This document shows, in pieces, positions 19,632 through 28,721 of a stretch of 64,000 nucleotides of DNA (its first letter is position 1; each line of letters begins with the position of its first letter). The DNA lies in assembly GCF_030053425.1 (NCBI RefSeq), contig NZ_JASGBI010000001.1:1620001-1684000 (forward strand), given 5' to 3'. The translations under genes and the position numbers were made by a program. The notes beneath the pieces were generated by a model. It made no database searches, was not told where the DNA came from, and saw nothing but the letters and a program-made list of their open reading frames with translations. The DNA comes from Lysobacter stagni (GTDB lineage Bacteria; Pseudomonadota; Gammaproteobacteria; Xanthomonadales; Xanthomonadaceae).

Positions 19632-20554
19632 TCGGGTTCGAACTCCTTGGGTGCGTCGCGACCGAGCAGGTAGCGCGTGGGGTTGCCGTCCAGGCGGTCG
19701 CTGATGCGGCGCAGGTCGCGCACCAGCGAGCGCAGCTCGGTCAGCGTCGGGCCGAGTTGCGCAAGGCCATCGTTGGCGAAGCTGTGGATCGCGGCGCGGT
19801 TCTCGGACAGCACGCCGTTGGCATTGTTGGCGGCCGAATCCAGTCGCGTGAGGGTGCTGTCCAGCTTGGCGATCAGGCCGGGCAGCTTGGCGACGAGCTC
19901 GCGATCGACGCTTTCCACCGCGCGGTTGGTGGTGTCCAGCGTGGCCGACAGCTGTTCGCTGGACTTGCGCGCGCTGACGATGAGCGTGCGCAGGTCCTCG
20001 CGCTGGTCGGCGATCGAACCGGTCATCGCTTCCACGTTGGCCAGCGTGTTGGACACGCGCTTGACGTTCTCGTCGCTGAGCACCTGGTCCAGGCGGGCGA
20101 CCAGGCGGTTGGCGGTGTCGGCGATGTTCTGCAGCGCCGAGGCCTCGGTCTGGATGACGGGCACTTCACGGTGATCGACGCTGGCCAGCATCGGGCTGCC
20201 GGGACTGCCGCCGGTGAGCTGGATGAAGGGGCTGCCGGTGATGCCCTGGATCGACAGCTTGGCGCGCGTGTCGGTCTTCACCGGCGCGTTGGCCTGCAGG
20301 CGCAGCAGCGCGATCACGCGGCGCGGGTCGTCCGGTGCCAGGCTCAGGCGCTGCACCGTGCCCACGGAAATGCCGTTGTACTGCACCGAGCTGCCTTCGG
20401 TCAGGCCGGTGACGGGTTCGTTGAACAGCACCGCGTACGTGCGCCATTCCTTTTCGGAGGAGTACTTCGCCGCCCACAGCGCGAACAGCAGCAGCAGCAG
20501 CGTGACCAGGATGGTGAAGGCGCCGATGAGGACGTAATTGGCCCGGGTTTCCAT
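19628..20554 (-). CDS. mlaD: MCE/MlaD-family lipid-binding protein
   Basis: The 308-residue protein has an N-terminal membrane anchor (VLIGAFTILVTLLLLLFALWA, residues about 8-28). One MCE domain follows, with FNEPVTGLTEGSSVQYNGI, GTVQRL and IQGITGSPFIQLTGG. The rest is a long helical, coiled-coil-prone C-terminal region rich in Leu heptads with RKSSEQL and LDSAANN segments, longer than E. coli MlaD (about 180 residues). It is the periplasmic lipid-binding component of an ABC system and sits between mlaF (3-base gap) and the PqiC-like lipoprotein. Confidence 0.9.
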   Translation of the reverse strand: METRANYVLIGAFTILVTLLLLLFALWAAKYSSEKEWRTYAVLFNEPVTGLTEGSSVQYNGISVGTVQRLSLAPDDPRRVIALLRLQANAPVKTDTRAKLSIQGITGSPFIQLTGGSPGSPMLASVDHREVPVIQTEASALQNIADTANRLVARLDQVLSDENVKRVSNTLANVEAMTGSIADQREDLRTLIVSARKSSEQLSATLDTTNRAVESVDRELVAKLPGLIAKLDSTLTRLDSAANNANGVLSENRAAIHSFANDGLAQLGPTLTELRSLVRDLRRISDRLDGNPTRYLLGRDAPKEFEPE

Positions 20555-20557
20555 GAT

Positions 20558-21355
20558 TCAGCTCGCCGACTCGCGGGTATTGCGTGCGGCACGCGCACGC
20601 GGACCGTGGAAGTAGTCCTGTACCCACGGATGATCGAAACGCTCGACCTCGGCCAACGGCGCGCAGACGATCACCTTGCGATCGGCCAGCACAGCGACGC
20701 GGTCACAGATAGCGTAAAGCGTGTCGAGGTCGTGTGTGATGAGGAAGACGGTCAGGCCCAGTGCTTCCTGCAGGGTGCGGATCAGCCGGTCGAAGGCTGC
20801 CGCGCCGATCGGGTCCAGGCCGGCCGTGGGTTCGTCGAGGAACAGCAGGGGCGGGTCGAGCGCCAGTGCGCGCGCCAGTCCGGCACGCTTGCGCATGCCG
20901 CCGGAGAGCTGCGAGGGCAGCTTGTTGAGCGCGTCCGCCGGCAGGCCGGCCAGCTTCACCTTCAGCAGTGCCAGTTCGTAACGCAGAGAGTCGGGCAGGT
21001 CGCCGTGGTATTCCTTCAGCGGCACCTGCACGTTCTCGCCCACGGTCAGCGAGGAGAACAGCGCGCCGTCCTGGAACAGCACGCCGGTGTTGCGTTCGAT
21101 CGCGCGACGCTGCAAGGGATCGTCGCTGAGCGCGTCCATGCCCAGCACCTCGATCTCGCCCGCCTCCGGCTTGCGCAGCCCGAGGATGGCGCGCATCAGC
21201 ACCGACTTGCCGGTGCCGGAACCGCCGACGATGCCGAGGATTTCGCCGGGCCTCACGTCCAGGTCCAGGTCGTCGTGCACGACCTGTTCGCCGAACCGGT
21301 TGACCAGGCCGCGCACGCGCACGATGGGCGTGGCTTCGTCGACATCGGGCCGCAT
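20558..21355 (-). CDS. mlaF: ABC transporter ATP-binding protein (MlaF-like)
   Basis: A 265-residue ATPase with Walker A GGSGTGKSV near residue 44, signature LSGGMRKRAGLARALALDP near 145, Walker B PLLFLDEPTAGLDP and the switch histidine in LITHDL. It powers the MlaE permease. Two starts are possible. ATG at 21355 is given here, but TTG at 21373 has a GGAG ribosome site 8 bases upstream and overlaps the mlaE stop as TTGA; it would add six residues. A much longer open frame on the same strand up to 22591 is an overlap with mlaE in another frame and is not real. Confidence 0.92.
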   Translation of the reverse strand: MRPDVDEATPIVRVRGLVNRFGEQVVHDDLDLDVRPGEILGIVGGSGTGKSVLMRAILGLRKPEAGEIEVLGMDALSDDPLQRRAIERNTGVLFQDGALFSSLTVGENVQVPLKEYHGDLPDSLRYELALLKVKLAGLPADALNKLPSQLSGGMRKRAGLARALALDPPLLFLDEPTAGLDPIGAAAFDRLIRTLQEALGLTVFLITHDLDTLYAICDRVAVLADRKVIVCAPLAEVERFDHPWVQDYFHGPRARAARNTRESAS

Positions 21356-21369
21356 GGGCGCGACGGCGT

Positions 21370-22488
21370 TCAAACGTTCATCTCCATGAACCAGATCGCG
21401 AAGAAGGCATCGAGCACGATCACCATCGAGATCGACTGCACCACGCTGGACGTGGTGCGCTCGCCCACCGACTGCGCGGTTCCTTCCACCTGCAGGCCTT
21501 CCAGGCACCCGATCAGGCTGATCAGAAGTGCGAACACCGGAGCCTTGGCCAGGCCGACCAGGAAGTGGCGCAGCTCGATCGTCTCGTGCATGCGCGCCAG
21601 GTACTGCTGCGGCGGGATGTCCAGGCTGTACGCGCCCACGGTGAGGCCGCCGAGCAGGCCGAAGATCATCGCGACAAAGGTCAGCAGCGGCAACATCACC
21701 AGCAGCGCGAGCATGCGCGGGATCACCAGCAGGTCGATCGGATCCATGCCCAGCGTGCGGATGGCGTCGATCTCCTCGCGGCTCTTCATCGCGCCGATCT
21801 GCGCGGTGAACGCGCTGGCGGTACGGCCGGCCAGCACGATGGCGGTGAGCAGCACCGCGAACTCGCGCAGGAAGGAAATGCTGACCAGTTCGACCACGAA
21901 GATCTGCGCGCCGAAGTCGCGCAGGATGTTGGCGCCCAGGAACGCAACCACCGCGCCGACCAGGAAACACAGCAGCGCGACCAGCGGCACCGCATCCAGG
22001 CCGACCTGCTCCATGTGGTGGACGGTGGCGGTGGGGCGGAAGCGCTGCGGTTCCTTGAACATGCGCAGCAGTTTCATCTGCGCCTCGCCGAGGAAGCCGA
22101 CCAGCGCCAGCGCTTCCTTCCAGTTGTTGTGCACGGCGCGACCCAGGCGCTCCAGTGCGGCGCTGACGCCGTACTCGCGCTTCCTGCGCGGGCGGTCGTC
22201 GGCGACGTCCTCGATCGCGCTGACCAGTGCCTGATGCGACGCGTGGAAGGTGAAGGCGTCCAGGTCGATGCCGTGTCGCCGCGCGAAGCGCAGCAGTTGC
22301 AGCACGCCGACCGAGTCCAGGCGCTCGATGCCGGTGGCGTCGACCGATTCGATCGATTCGGGCGTGTCGAGCAGCGCGTCGGCGATCTGGCCGGCGTGGT
22401 CGAGGGTCCAGCGGCCGGACAAGCGCAGGCGCGACGGCGCCTGTCCGTCGGTGGCGATCTGCGGCGGGTGCGCGGTCGGTTCGGTCAT
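21370..22488 (-). CDS. mlaE: STAS-MlaE fusion permease
   Basis: The first ~95 of 372 residues form a STAS-like domain (LRLSGRWTLDHAGQIADAL, IESVDATGIERLDSVGVLQ). The rest is an MlaE/YrbE permease with HHMEQVGLDAVPLVALLCF, GAMKSREEIDAIRTLGMDP and about five membrane segments. In E. coli the STAS partner MlaB is a separate protein, so here it is fused to the permease, as in several proteobacterial MCE systems. It is the first gene of the operon mlaE-mlaF-mlaD-lipoprotein, whose likely role is phospholipid movement between inner and outer membranes. Confidence 0.92.
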   Translation of the reverse strand: MTEPTAHPPQIATDGQAPSRLRLSGRWTLDHAGQIADALLDTPESIESVDATGIERLDSVGVLQLLRFARRHGIDLDAFTFHASHQALVSAIEDVADDRPRRKREYGVSAALERLGRAVHNNWKEALALVGFLGEAQMKLLRMFKEPQRFRPTATVHHMEQVGLDAVPLVALLCFLVGAVVAFLGANILRDFGAQIFVVELVSISFLREFAVLLTAIVLAGRTASAFTAQIGAMKSREEIDAIRTLGMDPIDLLVIPRMLALLVMLPLLTFVAMIFGLLGGLTVGAYSLDIPPQQYLARMHETIELRHFLVGLAKAPVFALLISLIGCLEGLQVEGTAQSVGERTTSSVVQSISMVIVLDAFFAIWFMEMNV

Positions 22489-22619
22489 CGAGCGGCTCTG
22501 GGCCTTGCAGGAGGATACCAGCCTTGCGTAACCGGACCCGCGCGAACGGGACGCGAAGGCCGTTGCAGGACGGTGGCGCGCCTGCTGTCACACGACGCGC
22601 CCCGTGCGATGCTTCGCGG

Positions 22620-23870
22620 ATGTCGAACCCGCCCCCCTTGAGCGCGGCCAGCTACGCGGCACGCATCAACTTCCTGATCGAGCTGGCCGAGCGGCTGCAC
22701 GCCTACGGCACCACCGCGCAGCGCCTGGAAGGGGCCATCAGCGCCGTCGCGCAACGCCTGCGTCTGGAATGCGAACCGTGGTCGAACCCGACCGGGCTGA
22801 TCCTGACCTTTTCCGATCCACAGCGCGGGCCGGGCGAGAGCGACACCACGCGCGTGATCCGCCTGCCGCCCGGCGACACCGACCTGTACCGTCTGGCCGA
22901 AACCGACCGCATCGCCGAGGACGTGATGGCCGGTCGCCTCGGACTGGCCGAAGCGCATGCGCAGATGAGCGCGCTCGACCGTCCGCCCACGCGTCGCTCG
23001 CGCGCGATGCAGGTGCTGGCGTACGGCCTGGCGGCGACCGCGATCGGCGGCGTGCTGCGGTTGCCGTGGCTCGACATCGCCGTGGCCGGCATCAACGGAT
23101 TGCTGATCGGACTGTTCGTGCAATTGTCCGACTGGAAAGTGCGCTTCAAGGAACCGCTGGAAGCGGTGACGGCGATGATCGCCTCCGGCGTCACGTTGCT
23201 GGTGTCGGCATTCGTCGCGCCGCTCAACCAGAACACCGTCATCATCGCCTCGCTGATCGTGCTGCTGCCGGGCATGGGGCTGACGAACGCGGTGAACGAG
23301 CTCACCAGCCAGCACCTGGTGTCGGGCACGGCCCGTTTTGCCGGCGCACTGACGACGGTGCTCAAGCTCGCCATCGGCACCGTGATCGCGTTGTACCTGG
23401 CCGACCTGATCGGCCTGCACGCGCAGGTGCGCGCGTCGCGACCGCAACCGGACTGGGTGGAGTGGGGCGCCCTCGTGCTGGCCTCGTTCGCCTTCGCGGT
23501 GCTGTTCCGCGCGCATCGGCGCGATTACCCGAAAGTGATGGCCGCCGCTGCCGGTGGTTATCTGATCTCGCGCTTTGGCGGCCAGGCGTTTGGCAGTCCC
23601 GCGGGCATCTTCCTCGCCGCGCTGGTGCTGACCGCGGCCGGCAACGCCTATGCGCGCTGGTGGCATCGCCCCGGAGCCATCCTGCGCGTGCCGGGCATCA
23701 TCATGCTGGTGCCGGGCAGCACCAGCCTGCGTGGGTTGCTGACGCTCATCCAGCAGCAGGACGTGGACGCAGGGCAGGCCGCGCTGCTGGCGGTGCTGAA
23801 CATCCTGCTGGCCCTCATCGCCGGGTTGCTGTTCGGCAACCTGCTGCTGCCTGCGCGACGGAATCTGTAG
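22620..23870 (+). CDS. ThrE-type threonine/serine exporter
   Basis: A 416-residue membrane protein. The N-terminal half carries a ThrE cytoplasmic motif region (FLIELAERLHAYGTTAQRLE) and then membrane helices (LPWLDIAVAGINGLLIGL). The C-terminal half repeats the topology with PAGIFLAALVLTAAGNAY and VPGIIMLVPGSTSLRGL. This two-half arrangement, about ten helices, matches ThrE (DUF1212 plus ThrE_2), which exports threonine and serine. ATG at 22620 matches the family start; the frame is open from 22524. It diverges from mlaE and converges with the H-NS-like gene. Confidence 0.85.
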   Translation: MSNPPPLSAASYAARINFLIELAERLHAYGTTAQRLEGAISAVAQRLRLECEPWSNPTGLILTFSDPQRGPGESDTTRVIRLPPGDTDLYRLAETDRIAEDVMAGRLGLAEAHAQMSALDRPPTRRSRAMQVLAYGLAATAIGGVLRLPWLDIAVAGINGLLIGLFVQLSDWKVRFKEPLEAVTAMIASGVTLLVSAFVAPLNQNTVIIASLIVLLPGMGLTNAVNELTSQHLVSGTARFAGALTTVLKLAIGTVIALYLADLIGLHAQVRASRPQPDWVEWGALVLASFAFAVLFRAHRRDYPKVMAAAAGGYLISRFGGQAFGSPAGIFLAALVLTAAGNAYARWWHRPGAILRVPGIIMLVPGSTSLRGLLTLIQQQDVDAGQAALLAVLNILLALIAGLLFGNLLLPARRNL

Positions 23871-23883
23871 CCCAAAAAGAAAA

Positions 23884-23904
23884 AACCCCGGCATGGCCGG
23901 GGTT
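23884..23904. terminator. Rho-independent terminator between thrE-like and H-NS-like genes
   Basis: AACCCCGGC (23884-23892) and GCCGGGGTT (23896-23904) form a perfect 9-bp stem around ATG. The A-rich run at 23873-23885 is a U-tract when read on the minus strand, so it best serves the H-NS-like gene. On the plus strand only TTTCT follows the stem. Confidence 0.8.
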
Positions 23905-23927
23905 TCTGCAGGCGTTGTGGCCGGCGC

Positions 23928-24302
23928 TTACCTGATGAGGAAATCCTCGAGCTTGCGACCGGCGTCGGTATAGGCGGCCAGCCAGCGCGGCTGCTTGCCA
24001 CGACCGGCCCAGGTTTCTGCGGCATTGGCCGGGTTGCGGTATTTCGGAGCGACCTTGCCCAGCGGCTTGCCGGCCCTGCGCGAAACGGCCTTTTTTGCCG
24101 GCTTCGCGGCGCGCGGCGCGGGTGCGCTGCCGCCGCCGAAGAGTTCGGCGATGGTGTATCCCTCGGCCCGGGCCAGTTGGGTCAGTTTCTTGCGTATGAC
24201 GGCAACCGGCTTGCGCTTGCTCAGCGTGGTCTTGCGCTTCTTCGCCTGGTTGATGAGCGCGTCGAGTTCCTTCGCGGAAAGCGAATCGAGATTGATCGAC
24301 AT
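23928..24302 (-). CDS. H-NS family nucleoid-associated protein
   Basis: The 124-residue protein starts MSINLDSLSAKELDALINQA, a helical oligomerisation segment. A Lys-rich linker (KKRKTTLSKRKPVAVIRKKL) and an Ala/Pro/Lys region follow. The C-terminal DNA-binding loop of H-NS proteins is NPANAAETWAGRGKQPRW, where TWxGRG is the minor-groove motif. Homologues in Xanthomonas (XrvH/BpH3-type) silence AT-rich, horizontally acquired DNA. ATG at 24302 follows an AGG site; the longer open frame to 24827 is spurious. A strong terminator lies 24 bases downstream. Confidence 0.9.
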   Translation of the reverse strand: MSINLDSLSAKELDALINQAKKRKTTLSKRKPVAVIRKKLTQLARAEGYTIAELFGGGSAPAPRAAKPAKKAVSRRAGKPLGKVAPKYRNPANAAETWAGRGKQPRWLAAYTDAGRKLEDFLIR

Positions 24303-24504
24303 AAAAACCTCCGGAGCGGGGTAATCAGGGACTGATCGCGGCCCTGGGCGGGCGCATGTTCCCGATGATAGTCGCCGGGCTCGCGCGGCGTAAACGAAGC
24401 GCCGCCATGGGGCTTGGGCCTGCGCAGGTCCGCGCAGGCGTGGATCCACTCTCGAACGGCCGGATTCCGCGGTTTTCGGACGCTTCCGACAATACTGGCG
24501 ATCC

Positions 24505-24531
24505 AACCCCTCTCCCGTCGGGAGAGGGGTT
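24505..24531. terminator. Long perfect stem-loop after proS
   Basis: AACCCCTCTCCC (24505-24516) pairs without mismatch with GGGAGAGGGGTT (24520-24531) around GTC, 8 bases from the proS stop. Only a short T-run follows on the minus strand, but position and stability suggest termination or 3' end protection of proS mRNA. Confidence 0.65.
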
Positions 24532-24538
24532 TTGGGGT

Positions 24539-26251
24539 TTACTTGGCCAGTTTCGCGAACACGCCCGCGCGGTCGAGGTTTTCCGCCTCGCTGGCACGAC
24601 GGTGGCGGTATTCGAACGTGCCCGCCGCCAGGCCGCGCTCTGACACGACGACGCGGTGCGGAATGCCGACCAGTTCCATGTCGGCGAACATCGCGCCCGG
24701 GCGCAGGCCACGGTCGTCCAGCGCGGTCTCGATGCCGGCGGCATTGAGTTCGCGGTACAGCGACTCGGCCGCTTCGGTGACGGCGGCATCGCCCTTTGGA
24801 TTGATCACGCACACCACTGCCTGCCACGGCGCCATGGGCTCCGGCCAGACGATGCCGTTGTCGTCGTGGTTCTGCTCGATCGCCGCCGCGACGATGCGCG
24901 ACACGCCGATGCCGTAGCAGCCCATCACGGGCGTGGTGGCCTTTCCGCTGGAATCGAGCACGGTGAGCTTCAGGGCTTCGGCGTATTTGCTGCCCAGCTG
25001 GAACACATGGCCGACCTCGATGCCGCGCGCGATCTGCAGCGTGCCCTTGCCGTCGGGCGAGGGATCGCCCTCGACGACGTTGCGGATGTCGGCAACCTCG
25101 TCGGGTTCGGGCAGGTCGCGCCCCCAGTTCACGCCGGCCAGGTGGAAGCCCTTTTCGTTCGCGCCGACCACGAAGTCGGCCATCGCCGCGACGCTGCGGT
25201 CGGCGATCACGCGAACCTTCTTCTTGGCGTTCACCGGGCCGAGGAAGCCCGGTTCGCTGCCCAGGTGTTCGAGGATTTCCGCCTCGTGCGCCGCGCGGTA
25301 GCCGGCCAGGCCTTCGAGCTTGCCGAGCTTCACCTCGTTGACCATGTGGTCGCCACGCACCAGCGCCAGCACGAACTGAGCCTCGCCCTGCGCATTGGTA
25401 CCGACGACGGCGACCGACTTCACCGTGCGGTCCAGCGCGATGCCCATCAGCGCGGCGACGTCCTCGCAGGTCTTCTGGTGTGGCGTGTCGACCTTGTGCA
25501 TCGTCTCGCGCGCATCGGCGCGCGGGCCGGGCGAGATCGCCTCGGCCAGCTCGACGTTGGCGGCGTAGTCCGAACCGGTGGAGAAGAAGATCGCGTCCTC
25601 GCCCGAGTCGGCGAGCACCTGGAATTCGTGCGACACCGCGCCGCCGATGGCGCCGCTGTCGGCCGACACCGCGCGGAACTTCAGGCCCAGGCGGGTGAAG
25701 ATGCGGCCGTAGGTGTCGTACATGCTGCGGTATTCGCGCCCCAGGTCCTCGTCGGTGACGTGGAAGGAGTAGGCGTCCTTCATCAGGAACTCGCGCGCGC
25801 GCATCACGCCGAAGCGCGGGCGGATTTCGTCGCGGAACTTGGTCTGGATCTGGTAGAAGTTGACCGGCAGCTGCTTGTAGCTGGACAGCTCGTTGCGCGC
25901 GAAGTCGGTGATGACTTCCTCATGCGTGGGGCCGTAGCAGTACCAGGCTTCCTTGCGGTCCTGCATCTTCAGCAGCTGGCCGCCGAACTTCTCCCAGCGG
26001 CCGGTTTCTTCCCACAGCTCCTTCGGCTGCACGGCCGGCATCAGCACTTCGATGGCGCCGGCGGCGTTCATCTCCTCGCGCACCGCGCGTTCGACCTTGC
26101 GCAGCACGCGCAGGCCCAGCGGCGACCAGGTGTACAGGCCGGCGGCGAGCTTGCGGATCATGCCGGCCTTCAGCATCAGCTTGTGGCTGATGATCTCGGC
26201 TTCGGCGGGGGTTTCCTTGCTGGTGTGGAGGTGAAACTGCGACAGGCGCAT
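24539..26251 (-). CDS. proS: Prolyl-tRNA synthetase
   Basis: A 570-residue bacterial-type ProRS. The N-terminal class II core starts [19 protein letters not shown] and has [33 protein letters not shown] and [22 protein letters not shown] large editing (INS) domain occupies about residues 220-390 ([26 protein letters not shown]). Motif 3 is [17 protein letters not shown] and the C-terminal anticodon domain ends [14 protein letters not shown]. The open frame runs to 27751, but the family start is at 26251. It charges tRNA-Pro in the cytosol. Confidence 0.98.
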   Translation of the reverse strand: MRLSQFHLHTSKETPAEAEIISHKLMLKAGMIRKLAAGLYTWSPLGLRVLRKVERAVREEMNAAGAIEVLMPAVQPKELWEETGRWEKFGGQLLKMQDRKEAWYCYGPTHEEVITDFARNELSSYKQLPVNFYQIQTKFRDEIRPRFGVMRAREFLMKDAYSFHVTDEDLGREYRSMYDTYGRIFTRLGLKFRAVSADSGAIGGAVSHEFQVLADSGEDAIFFSTGSDYAANVELAEAISPGPRADARETMHKVDTPHQKTCEDVAALMGIALDRTVKSVAVVGTNAQGEAQFVLALVRGDHMVNEVKLGKLEGLAGYRAAHEAEILEHLGSEPGFLGPVNAKKKVRVIADRSVAAMADFVVGANEKGFHLAGVNWGRDLPEPDEVADIRNVVEGDPSPDGKGTLQIARGIEVGHVFQLGSKYAEALKLTVLDSSGKATTPVMGCYGIGVSRIVAAAIEQNHDDNGIVWPEPMAPWQAVVCVINPKGDAAVTEAAESLYRELNAAGIETALDDRGLRPGAMFADMELVGIPHRVVVSERGLAAGTFEYRHRRASEAENLDRAGVFAKLAK

Positions 26252-26367
26252 CGGCGGAGCTTCGGACGTAGGGAAGCAGCCATTCTGCCATGCGCGCACC
26301 GCGTTTCCGGCCATGTGGCCGGGGCGTGCGGTTCGGAAAGGCGCAGGCCGAAGGCCTGCGCGGTGGT

Positions 26368-26778
26368 TCAGCCGCCGCTGGCGACCGCGGCGTCGCCGCA
26401 GTAGGTCTTGATCTGCGCCTGCGCCAGCTCGGTGCGGTTGCCGCGCTCGCTGTCGGTGAGGTTGCGGTCGGGCTTGCCGTCCTTGTCCTCGTCCACGCCC
26501 ACCGCGCCCGTGCCCTGGAGCACGGCCAGGTTGCTGCGCGCGTTGCTGCAGTTGGCGTTGGCCACCGGCTTGACGATGGGCGCCTGCGCGGGCTGGCCGT
26601 CCTTGTTCTGCATCGCGCGGCCCTTGATGACCTGGTCCGGCGGCGGCGAGTCGGAATAGTGCGTGACGCCCTGGGCGTCCTTCCACTGGTACACCTTCTG
26701 CGCGAAGGCAGGCGCGGCGAGGACCAGGCACAGGCCGGCGACAAGGCCGGGCAGCAGGCGGAACGACTTGGGCGACAT
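26368..26778 (-). CDS. DUF4124-domain secreted protein
   Basis: The 136-residue precursor has a classical signal peptide ([20 protein letters not shown], cut after AFA near residue 26). A short DUF4124 domain follows: [20 protein letters not shown], a pattern common in small periplasmic proteins of this family of bacteria. The remaining residues are polar, with two Cys and a segment ([12 protein letters not shown]) that resembles a calcium-binding loop. Function is unknown. ATG at 26778 is chosen because it begins the signal peptide; the frame is open to 26853. Confidence 0.8.
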   Translation of the reverse strand: MSPKSFRLLPGLVAGLCLVLAAPAFAQKVYQWKDAQGVTHYSDSPPPDQVIKGRAMQNKDGQPAQAPIVKPVANANCSNARSNLAVLQGTGAVGVDEDKDGKPDRNLTDSERGNRTELAQAQIKTYCGDAAVASGG

Positions 26779-27007
26779 GCGGGCTCCGGGTGGTCGACGC
26801 GCGGGGGAATTCCGGCGATTGCAGCACCGTGCCGGCGCCGAGGCAAGCGCCACCGTCGCGGGGCGTCGACATATGTGGTGGGCGTCTCGTTGTCCGCCCG
26901 GGCGGAGCGGCGGAAACGGGACGGGGGAATCGGCTCGGCGCGCGGATCGACTTACACTCTAAGGTCCCCGGCGCCCGCGCCGCGACGCCGGCCACCCCCA
27001 AGAGCCC

Positions 27008-27802
27008 ATGCCGACCCCGTCCTCCATCGATCCGACCCAGCAGCCCCCGCGCCCGCGCGGCCGCGGCATCTACCTGTTGCCGAACCTGTTCACCACCGGC
27101 GGCCTGTTCGCCGGTTTCTACGCGATCATCGCCGCCACCCAGGGACGCTTCGACGATGCCTGCATCGCGGTGTTCGTGGCCGGCATCCTCGACGGACTGG
27201 ACGGACGCGTGGCGCGCCTGACCAACACGCAGAGCGAGTTCGGCGTGCAGTACGACTCGCTGGCCGACCTGGTGAGCTTCGGGCTTGCGCCAGCGCTGGT
27301 GATGTACCACTGGGCGCTGTCCACGACGAAGCTCGACGGTGCCATCCCCGGCAAGATCGGCTGGGTTGCGGCGTTCCTGTATGCCGCCTGCGCGGCGCTG
27401 CGACTGGCGCGGTTCAACTCGCAGGTCGGGCAGGTCGACAAGCGCTGGTTCATCGGGCTGGCGAGTCCGGCGGCCGCGGGCCTGGTGGCCAGCTTCGTGT
27501 GGACCTGCGACGACCTGGGGTACACCGGCGAACAACTGCGCTACCTCGCGCTGGCCGTGACGGTCGCGGCGGGCCTGCTGATGGTCAGCCGCGTACGCTA
27601 CTTCAGCTTCAAGGGCGGCGGTCCGCGCCACGACCGCGTGCCGTTCCTGGCGATCATCGTGGTGTTGGCGACGGTCGTCGCCATCGCCATCGACCCGCCG
27701 CGCGTGCTGCTCGCGATCGGCGCGCTGTATGCGCTGTCCGGACCGGTACATGCGATCGTGCGCCGACTGCGCCGCACGTCCACGCCCGAGGCGACCTCAT
27801 GA
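27008..27802 (+). CDS. pssA: CDP-diacylglycerol-serine O-phosphatidyltransferase
   Basis: A 264-residue integral membrane enzyme with the CDP-alcohol phosphatidyltransferase motif DGx2ARx8Gx3Dx3D near residues 61-86 (DGLDGRVAR, then YDSLADL). It begins with [20 protein letters not shown] and has several membrane helices, placing it with PssA. It makes phosphatidylserine from CDP-diacylglycerol and serine, the step before phosphatidylethanolamine. A TACACT hexamer at 26953-26958 may be its -10 box, but no good -35 was seen. It overlaps the next gene by 4 bases (ATGA). Confidence 0.95.
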   Translation: MPTPSSIDPTQQPPRPRGRGIYLLPNLFTTGGLFAGFYAIIAATQGRFDDACIAVFVAGILDGLDGRVARLTNTQSEFGVQYDSLADLVSFGLAPALVMYHWALSTTKLDGAIPGKIGWVAAFLYAACAALRLARFNSQVGQVDKRWFIGLASPAAAGLVASFVWTCDDLGYTGEQLRYLALAVTVAAGLLMVSRVRYFSFKGGGPRHDRVPFLAIIVVLATVVAIAIDPPRVLLAIGALYALSGPVHAIVRRLRRTSTPEATS

Positions 27803-28161
27803 ACGGCACGTGGAGCGCGCAGCAACGCGAATGGCTGCAGGCGATGGGCCACAGCGTGTTTCAGCTGGCCGGTGTGGACGCACCGGATGAAGCGCCTGCG
27901 CGCACGCCGGACGCGCTGCGCGAAGCGGCCGGGCTGGTGCCGGAATCCGCACGTCCGGTGCGTCGCGCCGAGGCCGCGCGGCCAGCCGGCAACGGCGACC
28001 GCCTGATCCAGGCGGTGTTGCGCGCGGCCGGTGCAGGGGCGGACTCCGCCGCCGTGCTCGCGCTGGTGCCCGACGCCGCCGCCCTGCGCGGCAATGCTGC
28101 GGCCAAACGCGCGCTGTGGCCGCGCCTTCGCGGACTGCGCCGGAGCGTGGGCACGCCATGA
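27799..28161 (+). CDS. Probable DNA polymerase III psi-like subunit (HolD candidate)
   Basis: A 120-residue protein with no obvious domain. The N-terminus reads WSAQQREWLQAMGHSVFQLA, which resembles the chi-binding N-terminal peptide of E. coli psi (WQLQQLGITQW, recalled from that protein). The remainder is an Ala/Arg-rich linker and a small alpha/beta tail (LIQAVLRAAGAG, VLALVPDAAAL). It lies directly upstream of rimI with a 4-base overlap, the position of holD in E. coli (holD-rimI), and its proposed partner holC is at 31696-32118. Psi proteins diverge strongly, so this is a context-plus-motif proposal. The start at 27799 overlaps the pssA stop. Confidence 0.55.
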   Translation: MNGTWSAQQREWLQAMGHSVFQLAGVDAPDEAPARTPDALREAAGLVPESARPVRRAEAARPAGNGDRLIQAVLRAAGAGADSAAVLALVPDAAALRGNAAAKRALWPRLRGLRRSVGTP

Positions 28162-28652
28162 ACGCGCTCGCCGCCGACGCCGGAACCCGCGCGTCCTTCG
28201 GCGCGTTGCGGCCCATGCGCGAGGACGACCTCGAGTCGGTACATGCCGTAGAGATCCGCGCGTACGAGTTCCCGTGGACCGTCGGCATCTTCCGTGACTG
28301 CCTGCGTGCCGATTACCCCGCCTGGGTGATGCAGCGGGGCGGCCAGATCATTGGTTACTTCCTGATGAGCGTGGCCGCCGGCGAAGCGCACGTGCTCAAC
28401 ATCTGCATCGACCCCGCGTTCCAGGGCCAGGGTCACGGCCGCCACCTGCTGCGCGCGCTGGTGCACATCGCGCGGGGACGCGGCGCGGAACGCGTGTTCC
28501 TGGAAGTGCGGCCTTCCAACCGTGGCGCGATTGCGCTGTATCACTCCGAAGGGTTCAACGAGATCGGCCGCCGCCCGCGCTACTACCCCGCGCGCGAGGG
28601 TCGCGAGGACGCGCTGGTGATGGCGATCGAGCTGTTGCCGCCGGAGGCGTGA
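28158..28652 (+). CDS. rimI: Ribosomal protein bS18 alanine N-acetyltransferase
   Basis: A 164-residue GNAT enzyme: LRPMREDDLESVHAVEIRAY at the N-terminus, the acetyl-CoA loop IDPAFQGQGHGRHLLRALV near residue 90, then LEVRPSNRGAIALYHSEGF and GRRPRYYPAREGREDALVM. The last two blocks are diagnostic of RimI. It acetylates the N-terminal alanine of bS18. ATG at 28158 overlaps the stop of the psi-like gene; an earlier in-frame ATG at 28116 lies inside that gene. Confidence 0.92.
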   Translation: MNALAADAGTRASFGALRPMREDDLESVHAVEIRAYEFPWTVGIFRDCLRADYPAWVMQRGGQIIGYFLMSVAAGEAHVLNICIDPAFQGQGHGRHLLRALVHIARGRGAERVFLEVRPSNRGAIALYHSEGFNEIGRRPRYYPAREGREDALVMAIELLPPEA

Positions 28653-28721
28653 TCGCGGCATCTCTGTCAGAGGCTCGCGGTAGTGCCACGCAATACAGCT
28701 GCAGCCTTCGCTGGGCATGTC

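Noticed and set aside
26860..26885. GTCGACATATGTGG near pssA resembling the joint of the gspF repeat
   Set aside because: The shared string is only about 12 bases, with none of the hairpin arms, so chance similarity is likely.
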